Shown here in pieces: positions 12,715-23,697 of a DNA stretch of 64,000 nucleotides. The first letter of the stretch is position 1; every line of letters starts with the position of its first letter. Made by a program: the position numbers and the translations under genes. This DNA is from Castanea sativa. Taxonomy: Eukaryota; Streptophyta; Magnoliopsida; Fagales; Fagaceae. The stretch covers positions 23,820,658-23,884,657 of the forward strand of contig NC_134024.1 in assembly GCF_040712315.1 (NCBI RefSeq), in the 5' to 3' direction. The notes under the pieces were generated by a model, which was given only the letters and a program-made list of their open reading frames with translations, ran no database searches and had not been told where the DNA came from.

Positions 12715-13240
12715 AGTGTACGGTGGCGAAATCCCCGACGAGGGCGAGATGGACGCTGACGTCGACATGTCCGCCGGTGGTGATTACGAACTTCAGGAGC
12801 AAGAAGATGGTCCTGACCCTAACTCCAAGGTCCCCCCCCCCTTGTTGTTGTTGTTCTTCTTCTTCTTCACTACTACCACACATACACACTCTCTCTCTCT
12901 CTACTATCTTTTTTTAAAAAAATTTGATTTTTTTTCTTTTTTCTTCTTTTTGGTTTATGTATAGGACTTGGAGGACATGAAGAAGAGGCTGAAAGAGATC
13001 GAAGAAGAAGCCGGTGCTCTTCGCGAAATGCAGGCCAAAGTCGAGAAAGAGATGGGCGCCGTTCAAGGTCTCTCTCTCTCTCTCTCTCTCTAGATTTGTA
13101 TGCATTATAATATTAGTTTCTTATATGAGTGTTCATTCAATAATGTATGATTTGAGTGATGTAATGTAATGTAATCCTACTGTTATCTAGTTTTGATTGA
13201 TATTTGTATGCCCTGCCTTTTTTGATTGAACTATATTTAA

Positions 13241-13271
<31 letters not shown>

Positions 13272-16200
13272 ATGTACTTTGTGGTCTGGTTGGTTGTCAT
13301 TTTTGTCAAGGAAAGGTGAGTAAAGGAAATAAATTGAAATCCTTTCAAGGCAAAAATGGTATGGAATAGACTTTTAGAGAAGATGGGTAGCTGATTATGG
13401 TGGGGATAAGATAACGCTTTTGAAGGGTACACTTTCAAGCTTATCTATGTACTATCTCTCTTTGTTTACCATCCCCACTTGTGTGGCAAATGGGGTAGAG
13501 AGATTGTGGAGGGAATTTTTGTGGGGTGGTTTGGGAGATGAGTTGAAATACCATTTGGTTCGGTGTGATTGAGTTTGCTTTCCTATTGCTAATGGAGGGT
13601 TGGGTTTAGGGAAGATAGGAACCTTCAATCAAGCCTTATTGCGGGAAACGTTTATGGTGCTATGAGACGGAAGATACAAATTTATGAAGAAGGGTAAGGG
13701 CTACAAAGTAGACTTATGGACAGCCGATGGAAAAGCATTAAGGTGGGATGGGACAAACTTCTATATTATGTGCACTTTGATGAAGGAGATGGTAGCCAAG
13801 TACAGTTTTGGCACACTGCACACATGACATCTGGTGCGAGGATCATCCTTTGAAGGTTTTGTTTCTAGACTTTTATGCATGCTCCATAGTTAGAGATGCA
13901 TCAGTTTATTCTGTGTTGGTTATTCAAATAGATGGGGAGTTGTGGTGTTGGAATGTCAGATTTCGTAGACTTTAGTGATTAGGAGTTGGAGTCAGTGAAC
14001 TCCTTTCTAAATCTTCTTTACTGAAATATCACAAGGAGAGAGGATTGTAATAGAATTAATTGGAGACTAAAAGGGAGTGGTGAATTTGATGTTTGCTCTT
14101 TGACGCTGCATTATGGGGTACCTGTGCACTTTCTTTCCCGTGAAAGAGTATTTGGTGTATTAAGGCTTCAAGGGAGGGTCTCCTGTGTTCTTCTCTAATA
14201 TATTTTTTTCGTTACTTATCAAAAAAAGGGAGGGTCTCCTTTGTATGGGCAGCAACTTGGGGAAAGATCCTTACATGTGACAATCTCATTATTTGAGGTT
14301 TTTCGTCAGTAGAATGGTGTTGTATGTGTTAGTGCAGCAGGGAGATGGTGGATTGTTTTACTGTTACACTAAACTATTGCATATGATCTGTGGAGTTTTG
14401 CTTTTAGATCTTTTGAGGTTTAGTGAGTGTTACTAAAAAAGGTGTTGCCGTGTTGATCTTTTATTTGGTTGGAAGAACTGGGTTGGAAAACATACATAGG
14501 ATATTTGAAATTTAGTCTCTGTGTTTGATGTGAACATTGTGGAGGGAACAAAATCGTTGTACTTTTGAGGATGTAGATAGTTTGGTGACTCAATTGCAGC
14601 ATTGTTTATTAGATCTTTGTTTGATTGGTCTCGTGCATGGGGTTTTACCAATTGTAATTCCATTGCCAATTATAAGAGTTGCTACACTTCTGTATACAAT
14701 AACTTATTCTTTGTAATTATTTAGACTTCTTTGTGCCCATTGTATATGTACTTGAAGAAGTCCTTTTATAATAAAATATCTTTTACTTGTTAAAAAAAAA
14801 AAAATTAAACAAACTTTTATAGGTATTTTAAGGATTGAAACATATACTAAGATTTACTTTAGTGGATTCTTTACACATGCAACTAGTTAGTCTTGAACCT
14901 GTGTCTCACCCTCCACTTTGCTCTTACAAGGGGAGGAGGTGCCATTTGAGTAGAGCTCTTTGGCTTACTTACTGGTTTCTTAGGAGAAACAAGCATGGGA
15001 GAATATCATATAAAAGTCTATGTACATGGACAATTAATGTTAATTAGGTTGTCACATTTCTAATTCTTCCATTTATTTTTGGGAGGGGGATAAATAAGAT
15101 TTAATGCAAAGCAAAGAGGGTCATTATACAAAGCACCACTAGTGCTGACTTTGACATCCAACAAACAAAAGCTAAGGCACCTATAAACTCAATGTGCCAA
15201 ATTAAAACCACCCATCTTACAAGTAATAAGTAGCTATTTTGTACACCCATTACTGACACTATAGGTATAGAAACTCCCCACTTTTCATATATAGCCCTTT
15301 TACAGCTAGAGTCTTTGATGCATGAAATCAAAAGTTTAGATTATCGTTTTGTGAAGGAAGATGGGAGAGGTTATACATCAGAGGGGGAGGGCTGGTGGAA
15401 GTGCTTCAAAGGAGAGAGGGTGTGGGAATTATGAAAACTAGAGGCATGAATTGTCTGTGAGTTGCTGATTAATGGTTTAAGGCTGGTTTGATGAATTAAT
15501 AGGCAGCTATTAGCCAGAAATAACTTCGTTAATTTAGGGGTTTAAATGATGTAAGAGAAGGGCTATGGATTTGGGGTTCAAACAAGACAAGGAAATATCA
15601 ATTCTGGATGCTGTGAAAATTAACAAAGCCCAAATTTTGTAGTCTCAGATACTAGGATTGCTTGTTTGATGAGCCTGATGAACTGTAGGTTTACTTGATT
15701 TATTTAATTTTTGTTTTTGATTTGTATACCCCTGTATACTCCTTACATACTTGGGCCTTTTTTTTATATCAATAAATCTTTATTATTTAACAAAAATAGG
15801 GTAATTTTGTCTAGCCATCCAAGGGCTATATTGTTCCTGATGTTGCTGATCAATTGGTTGGCAACATTAAATCTTACCATCTTTTTCTTTTACAGAATTT
15901 CTAGACATCTCATATAATACTTTTATTCTATTTTTTAAGCATTTTTCTTGTATACCTTTAGGGTACTTGGCACTGTCCTTAATTAAGTTTAAAGAATAAA
16001 AAGATATATATTTTTTTTTTAAAGAAAAAAGGATCCTGCTTTACAGAATTCAAGACATGGGCAACATCTCTATATGAACTTGATGAATTTGGAAGTTTAT
16101 GCTACAAGAGATAAACATGAGCATTCCTAGCCAACCTTGCAACCAAATCAGTACATCTATTACCCTGCAAAATAATTTTTGGCCCATGCGAACCACTTGA

Positions 16201-18724
16201 CTTACCTCAAATCTGCTTGCATTTTTATTACATGCTTGAAAATGTGCATTTGAAAATTAAATGATCTCAGGTTTCAATAACAGCTCTGCAGAACATACTA
16301 CAAGAGTGTCTTTTAAAATCCCCATTCAATCTGTTTGTCTTTCATAGTAATCTCTTCTGATTAGCTAACAAGGAAGTAAAGCTGTGTCTAAGAATAGCTC
16401 CTAGAATCCATGCCAGATGAAACCCAATCAACCTGATCTAATCTGCTCCTAGCAGCCTCCAAAGTCTATAAAGTAAATTTGGATCTATTTACGAATGGAT
16501 CAAACTATAGTTTAATCAGTTCTGGAGAAGTTTGAAACTATTTCACAGTAAACAGACAAATTTCTAAAGTTGATTAGTATGTGTACCCTCAACTTTTTCT
16601 TTTGGCTTATTTGTTTGTGTACAGCTTTTTAAGCCTCATTTTTCAAGGTACAACCATACGTTAACCAACTTTCAACTAATAAGCAATCAGCAAGAAGCTG
16701 CATCCAAATGTACAACCACAAAAAAAAGTTTGCTTACCATTAGCATTTGTGTTCTGAGAAAGGCCTTGAAAGTTGTCTAAGGTTAAGGGTCTTTCTCTAA
16801 GACCAGCGTACTATCCACTGATTCAGTCACATCCCAAAAGCTTCCTCCTCTTCTAAGCATGTCTGTTTTAATTCATGAAACTGAAGTCATTTATCATGAG
16901 CAAACTGCAGCCATTTATGCTTGAAAATGGAGTCATTAAGCCCCCCAATTTTTTGATTTTATTCAAGCTCATCTTCCACTTGGAGTAGGCAGCAATTCTT
17001 TGTGTTGGGGTCTTAATAGAAATGGTTAAGTTTGATACCCGTTCCTTTTACAATGAGTTAAGGGCGACTCCCAACTCTATCTTCCCTTGGAAGGGCATTT
17101 GGAACGCAAAGGTTCCCAAAAAGGTGGCTTTTTTTCTATAGACTGCAACTCGTCATCGCATTCTTACATTGGATAATCTCATGCTTAGAGGTCACATTTT
17201 GGCAAATCAGTGTTGTATGTGCCGGTGCAGTGGGAGATTTGTGGATCATCTCCTTATTCATTGTCATGATGCGAATTCTTTATGGGTTTTTATGCTTCAG
17301 GCTTTCAGTATTCAATGGGTCTTGCCTAGCTCTGTGGCAAAATTATTATTTTGTTGGAATCATTGGCTTGGGAAATTCAAATATTTGGAATTTAATTACA
17401 GGATGTTTGATGTGGACTGTATGGATGGAGTGTAATCGTCGGTCCTTTGAAGATTCTGAGAAGTTTTTGTTTGAGTTAATAGGCTTGTGCCAAAGAAGTT
17501 TTTTTGATTGGTCTCGGTGCTAGGGTTTTACAGAATGCTCTTCTATTGTTCTGTTTTTTTTCTTCTCTTAGTTTAGTCTCTTGATTGTTTTCTATTGTGT
17601 TCTGTTTTGTGCTTTGCTGTGTTCATTCTCATGAACACATTGTATGTTTCTTTCTCAATTTTCATCAATAGTAATTCTTATATTACCTATCAAAGAAAAA
17701 AAATTAAACCCCTTGATTTGGGGACTATAAATTATCTTCCAACTAAACTTTTACCCTGTTGTTTTATCATAACAGTCTTCCTACAAGAAGTGGCATTGAA
17801 CTCTGTTCAATGGGAGCAATCACCCTGCTAAGAACTGCAAAATTATTAAACAAATAATCTGGAATCCTGTATAGAACAGATTGTATAAGTTGTCTTCCGG
17901 CATCATATAGATGTTTGGAGGATCAAGGCTGAATTCTGCATGAAATCTTCTAACTAAGAGACTTACAACTGATGTCGTGTGCTAGTAATTGGAGGCACTC
18001 CCAAGTTTCTCGCTCAGAGTTTCCCTTGCCCATACCGCAAGATCTAAATAATCTGGTCCCTAAAATGTGTGTCGTTTATCCCTAAATACAACACTGAATT
18101 TTGATTAGCTTTTTACCTTGGATCTTGGGAAATTGCTCCTGCACATCCATTTTTTAATATTCATCAAAAGGCAAGTCTAATTTATAATCTTGGGAAGGCC
18201 ATTAAAAATACGAAGAGCCAAGAACACAAATGATGCTAAAATGACTTGAACTTGAAATTTCATCCTAATTTGCTAATATATAAGTGATTGTGGTTTTGTT
18301 TCCCTTTTCTAGCTATATATTAGGACCATAATATTGTATCTTTCACTAGTATATAATATATAAATTAGCCTTTTGCTTCTGCCTGGGACATTTAATATAC
18401 TTGTAATGTCTAGATCAGTTCATTCTTGTTTATAGTAAAAAGCTTATTTCTAATGAATCAGTGGGGGAAAGAAACTGAATTTATCATCCTTGTTAGTTGT
18501 TATGGGTTGGGCAAGTATGAATTTCAAATTAATAATTTCAGACTTCCATATCTAAGATGTATTATATAGTCTATAAGGAGTCATAGCCCAGTGGTAATAG
18601 TATCCTTTGTGGTGCCCCATGTCTGTGGTTCAAACCACATCTCCCCCTCCCACACTGCCTACCTATATATATATATAATTGCTACATTTTTTCGACAAGG
18701 TAGAAATTCATTAGCAAGTGCAAA

Positions 18725-18767
<43 letters not shown>

Positions 18768-20815
18768 GGGGTTTGCAAGTCTGGTGCATGAGATCCATAC
18801 AAGAGAAACACCAAGATAGAGGAAAAACCTATATATTCTAGCCTCTGAATTCAGTCGATCTAAGAAATTTATAAGAGAAGTAAAAGTAGAGAACCAATTA
18901 CAGCATCTAATCAAAAAGCAATCTTTAGAACATAATTGCTAGGTCTTTTCATAGAAACCTATGAATTGATCTACATTCTTGTTGGTTTTCATAGAATCAT
19001 GCAATAGGCCATTGGATCAAAAGTCATTTTGAACCATAGATGGCATGTATGATTGTTGTTTTCTGCACATTTCCTCTTGTTGTCTTGTGCTGGATGTAAA
19101 TTTTCTTACAATATAAGTAAGCATATTTGTAATATTTAGTTAATTAATATGTTCATTTTTAATATGTATGAAGATTCATCCGGTTCTTCTGCAACTCAGG
19201 CTGAAAAGGAGGAGGTGGATGCACGGTCCATTTATGTTGGCAATGTGAGATTTTAACAATCCCTTTCTTGCCCTTTTTAATTCCAATTCTTCCAAATTGT
19301 ATTCTAAACAAATTTCAATATTATATGCTATATATCTTCTCTCCATTTATTTGACATATTTATATAGAGTATCTTTTGTACCAGGACATATCAATTTGAA
19401 TGGTAACTGATTGGATTTTTCCTTTTGGTGCTGCTACCAAGTTGAAAGAAGGAATTTTCCATTGAGAATATACTAGTGTTAACTTAGTAAGCATAGATAC
19501 CAATATACTAGATTGGTTTAGAAAATGGTGCTTATCTGTCATTTGTTTTTTCACTTGATATATTCTATTTTACATTTCATTATCAGGATATCTTTTGTGG
19601 GTATATCTCAAGTTTTCATTTCTCAAGACCTTATATGAATGGATGTCATCAGCGGCTCACTTTTACTCCTTGTAGTCCATTGGACTTGATGATAATGTAG
19701 CCTTCACATATGATGGGATTGTGCCTCTTCTATTTTTGAATGAATTTTACTTACTTTTTAAGAATAAATAAATCACTGTTTAAGGGTATATTGATATTTA
19801 TGTTGATCCATTAATCAAGTAGTTTAAGTTATTATTACATGCATAAAACACTCCTCTCATAATGAACCCCCTTCATTTTCTCAAAGTTATTACATGTGTA
19901 TATTTGAAGAAACCAAATGTTAGCACTTGGTTGACACATTCATACTTTATGTGGTGCATGTTTAATTTGTTTAGGGTTGCTTTGGACTTCAATTACTATT
20001 TTAAGAATAGTTACAGTGACTTTCATTTCTAATGCTTCATTTGTATAATGCTGTTGGAAAATTATGAGACTTGGAGTGCTCATTAATTTTGGTCTTCTAT
20101 TATCAATCAGGTTGACTATGCTTGTACGCCTGAAGAAGTCCAGCAGCACTTTCAATCTTGTGGAACAGTAAACAGAGTGACGATTTTGACTGACAAGTTT
20201 GGGCAACCAAAAGGATTTGCATATGTGGAATTTGTTGAAATTGATGCTGTTCAGAATGCTCTCCTGTTAAATGAGTCGGAGTTGCATGGTCGTCAATTGA
20301 AGGTCTTTCAATCATCTTTTGTGCTATTGATTACTTCTTGAATTTACTTTTTTTTTCATAGTTGGAGGTTTTGGTTTTGTATAGGTTTCTGCTAAGCGAA
20401 CAAACGTTCCTGGAATGAAACAGTATCGGGGAAGGCGACCTAACCCATATTTAGGCTTTCGACCCCGGAGGCCCTTCGTGCCTGTCTATACTCCATATGG
20501 TTATGGGTAAGCACTAGAATTTTACTGAGTTTGGTTGTGAGGAAGGATAGAAAAGAAATTAACATGGGAATTTAACTTTTTCACTGAAATTGAATGGAGT
20601 GTCTACTAACTTTACTATCTTTTGGCTTCCAGTTTGTTAAAGTTTTAAATACATTGTAGTGTACATATGATTTATTAAATTTCAGATGAATTATTTTTTG
20701 CCCAGTTCATTTCATTTGTGAGGGAAAAAGATCTGCCTTTGGTTAGCAGAATCAATTTGTTGCTAGAATAGTAGTTCTGACTAATGTGGTTCATATTGCG
20801 AGTTATGGTCCATGT

Positions 20816-20848
<33 letters not shown>

Positions 20849-21305
20849 TCCATGCTAACAAGAATGCATGTAGGAATATGGTCGTGCAAATCTCTTTATG
20901 GCTGTTTTATCGGGGTCTGTACCTTCTTTTTTTATCTTTTTTTTTTTTTTGGTACATGGTTTTAGGCTGTCATCTTTTCCATTATCAATCTAGGCACTCT
21001 TTGCTTCCTAGACACAGAATCTGCCTGTTTCATGACAAATTTACCAGCCCCTTTATATATAATATACAATGCAACAGCCAGCTTAAATTGCAAATTTACA
21101 ATTGAGACCATTCATATAACTTGTTCATTTATTTGTACTTTTGTCATTGCCTCATTGGAGTGGCTACCTTAGCCCATACTTGACTTCCACTCATGATTTT
21201 CATCTGCACCAAAATTTCATGTTGCTCAATGTGATTTATTCATTTGTCCTTATGTGCAGAAGGGTTCCAAGGTTCAGAAGACCCATGCGGTACAGGCCAT
21301 ACTAA
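12659..21305 (+). CDS. PABN: Nuclear poly(A)-binding protein (PABN/PABPN1-like)
   Basis: Six exons: 12659-12829, 12965-13067, 19174-19244, 20111-20302, 20385-20506, 21260-21305; 234 aa. The protein binds nascent poly(A) tails in the nucleus through one RRM. Residues 2-19 are an acidic His/Glu run, about 58-91 form a charged coiled-coil-like helix, and the RRM spans about 109-182 with RNP2 SIYVGN (110-115) and RNP1 KGFAYVEF (149-156). The tail is Arg/Pro/Tyr/Gly-rich and ends RYRPY, the usual region of arginine methylation. This order and length match plant PABN1-3 and animal PABPN1. Codon phases join exactly at every junction. Odd points: three donors begin GTC (after exons 1, 2 and 4), and intron 2 (6.1 kb) has swollen with LINE fragments. 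Upstream triplicated telo-box DNA may affect expression. Identification is firm; which paralogue is not known. Confidence 0.93.
13238..13272. repeat. (TTG)n microsatellite
   Basis: A run of about eleven TTG units in PABN intron 2. Confidence 0.9.
13385..14802 (+). mobile_element. 5'-truncated LINE fragment in PABN intron 2
   Basis: Translating the + strand in broken frames gives [19 protein letters not shown], then WREFLWGG and NGGLGLG, the conserved end of a plant LINE reverse transcriptase. The zinc-binding RVT region follows (about 14250-14640), ending in FDWSRAWGF. The fragment finishes with a poly(A) tract at 14791-14802. Several in-frame stops and shifts show it is long dead. It lies in the same orientation as PABN. 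A much smaller insertion sits inside it at 14185-14227. Confidence 0.75.
14185..14227 (+). mobile_element. 43-bp LINE tail insertion with 13-bp target duplication
   Basis: GGGAGGGTCTCCT occurs at 14172-14184 and again at 14228-14240. Between them are 43 bases ending in CTTATCAAAAAAA, the same 3' tail as the LINEs in this window. This is an extremely 5'-truncated retroposition into the older LINE fragment. Confidence 0.8.
15650..15797 (+). mobile_element. LINE 3' tail remnant
   Basis: CTTGGGCC, then a T-run, ATATCAATAAATCTTTATTA and an A-rich end (about 15750-15797): a plant LINE 3' end of the type seen elsewhere in the window. The coding part is absent or too decayed to read. Confidence 0.45.
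17020..17700 (+). mobile_element. LINE fragment (zf-RVT region) in PABN intron 2
   Basis: The + strand reads [12 protein letters not shown], then [17 protein letters not shown], then the zinc-binding pattern C-x2-C-x6-H with HLLIHC, and finally [15 protein letters not shown] and FFDWSRC. That is the zf-RVT tail of a plant LINE-1 reverse transcriptase. One stop interrupts it near 17140, and a frame change lies near 17385. A tail AATTCTTATATTACC plus A-run closes it at about 17700. It cannot be mobile. Confidence 0.8.
18583..18680 (+). mobile_element. tRNA-derived SINE-like fragment
   Basis: TAGCCCAGTGGTAATAG resembles a pol III A box and GGTTCAAACC a B box, spaced about 45 bases apart, followed by a TA-rich end. 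Related pieces lie at 22476-22570 and 26595-26710. No clear target duplication was found. Confidence 0.4.
18727..18771. repeat. (GA)n followed by a G-run
   Basis: A (GA)n tract of about 30 bases leading straight into 14-15 G residues, in PABN intron 2. A second (GA)n is at 20821-20848, in intron 5. Confidence 0.95.
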
Positions 21306-23697
21306 TGCTGAATCTTACTTTACTGGTGGCCACAATTATGAGAAAAACCATTACTATACGTTGTATAATGGTTATTATTGGTTAATGTGATCTTCCTCCC
21401 TGAATTTGAGCAAGTAGTATCATTATGTTTATCATATTGTACAATTACCTGCTTTGGAGGGGATAAAAAGAGGCAAAGATTTTAAATATTTATTGTAGTG
21501 AAGAATTTTTAGGCCTCTATAAGTTCTGCTAGATTTGTAATTTTCAATTCAGTTTGGATGAGCTCAGACATTGAAGAATTCAAGTTCACCAAAAATTTGA
21601 CTTGAATGATGTACTCTAGTTGTGAATTATGGAAATTAATTTTGCCAAATTTATTATGGTAGGCATGTTCATCAAAAGAAAGAGCTATCTTGTTATTGAA
21701 TATGGTATGAGATTGTTGTGTAACATGATCTGAACTCTGAACAGAGTTCAATTTTTCATTATTTATTGCAATCAGAGTCCAGATGTGTGGGAAAGTATCA
21801 TGATATAAGTCCATATAATAATATTTTCCGCACCTTTGACATAAAGGTCCATAGAAATGATCTTTGGATGTGGTTTTGAGTTTGATGTTAGGATGTGTTT
21901 TTTGTCTGCAACCCCAGGGGGAAAAATTGACTGAGTTTTTTGAGAGTAGTAAACTACTACTCCTTTTATCCTAGCCATATTTAGCTCTCTTCTTATTGGA
22001 ACTTGGCATGATATTCCCAAGATGGCATAAGAGATTATGGTAAAAAAAAATTGAAAGATGAGCTGGGGGAACAATTCTAGTTAAGCTCGTGTATTTGTTG
22101 TAAACTAAGATTGGCAAATCATGGAAGGAAGCCTAACTGAATAGCAAATGAGACACTTTTTTAGTTTGAGAAACGAATTTGGTTTCAAATCTCTGACAAT
22201 TAGAACAATTATATTGCAAATTTGATGCTATTTCTAGTTCAAAGCTTACTTTAATGTAGCAAATATGTAATTCCACAGGTCAGAATATTGGTCATAATGA
22301 TGGAGAATATAGGTTTAGTAATAACATCAAAGTTTTACTCCAAAATATGGGCTTAACAATAAGAGAAAAACTCGGGCAATTCCTTAGTTGTTATGGCTTA
22401 AGTTTTCCCAATTGATTCAACCATGTAATTATTGATCAATGAAAAGCAAAAGGTGTTATCTATCATTTTGGGATTCAAGTAATAGCCTGGTGGCATTGAC
22501 ATCCTTTGTGGTGCTCAATTTTTAGGGTTTGAATCTCACCTTTCCACTCACCTATTATTTATCTAGCCAAAAAACAAAAAAAGCGTTACCTTAATAATTG
22601 AACCTAAACTCTTCCCCAAGAAAAATAAAATAGAAACCTTTATGACTTTGTCATTAGCAACCGTATTTGTGGCATATTTGCCTCTTTTTTTTTCTTTCAT
22701 TATTTATTAAAAAACATTAAAACCTAGAAAATTTAGATATTTATGAAAAAATGTTTCTACCAATGATCCAACGATCAAGTTAGTCTAACCCCATTGTAGT
22801 AACTCTATTAACAATGTTTTTTTTAAACACCTTTTTTTTTTTGGGTCTTAGGCTATGTTTGGATCCTCCATTCACAGAATCTTTTCTAAAAATACATTAT
22901 GACATAATATACATTTGGTATCATACTAAAAATTTAATGAAATTGTGTTTGGTTGTGAATGGTTGTTGAATTCAATTTTTTGACTATCTACCTTTGCTTG
23001 AAAGTTATCCTTGGCTTTACTAATGGTACGTTTTCAATAATGTTAGATAGGAAAAGTTGAGAAAGAGAGGTGATAGTATATTGCAATAACCCAATGTCAA
23101 ATCAAGATAGAAAAAAACACTTGAGGTTAGTGGTAGAAAGCTCTTGTGACCTATCACACTTGCGAGTTCAGAAGTTGTGGATTCGAGTAGTGACAAGTCT
23201 CACTATTGTTCAAGTGGTTTCACATCATGCATGACAGAGTTTAAGCAGGCGGAAACGGTGACCACACACATGAGCTTCTTTTTTATTATTAAAATTTATA
23301 TAAATATATATATATATATATTTTTTAAGTGAGATTGGAGAGAGAGAAAAGCATGGTTACCAGGGTCTTCTCCTTTTCTGGCCTTCAGTCCCCTATCAAA
23401 CAATTGGGCCAGGCCCTCCCCAGCCCAATTGGCTTAGTTGAGAGACTTGAGAGTTTGAGTTCAGACATGTAACTTAAGAAACGAGGTTATTTTCCTCTTC
23501 AGTTCGCTTGCAACTCGGAAGTACATTACAAAGGTTTTCTAATATCTCTCTCTTTCTCTCTCCAGACACAAGTGTTTTTAAGTAGAGATAGTTCTCAAAA
23601 AAAAAAAAAAAAGTAGAGATAGAAGCCTTGCGATCTCTTTCTCTCATATATATGTTTTTGTTTTTCTTATAGTGAAGGAGGGCTTCAGTTTCAATCA
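21306..23697. other. PABN 3' flank and MED31 upstream region
   Basis: No further gene. 22476-22570 is SINE-like (A box TAGCCTGGTGGCATTG, B box GGGTTTGAATC). A second tRNA-like patch lies at about 23120-23200. A TA-run at 23305-23321 and the CT-rich stretch at 23545-23565 precede the MED31 start. The MED31 leader probably begins within 23400-23690. Confidence 0.5.

Noticed and set aside
12626..12889. Minus-strand frames with Val-Leu and Ser-Cys repeats
   Set aside because: Antisense of the His/Glu repeat in PABN exon 1.
16930..17715. Target duplication ATTAA(A/G)CCCC around the second LINE fragment
   Set aside because: The two copies (about 16933 and 17702) match over only about 10 bases with a difference, and the left border of the LINE is unclear.
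18583..18640. Possible tRNA gene (A and B boxes)
   Set aside because: No cloverleaf can be folded and no acceptor stem is found. The boxes fit a SINE better. The same holds for 22476, 28850 and 38000.
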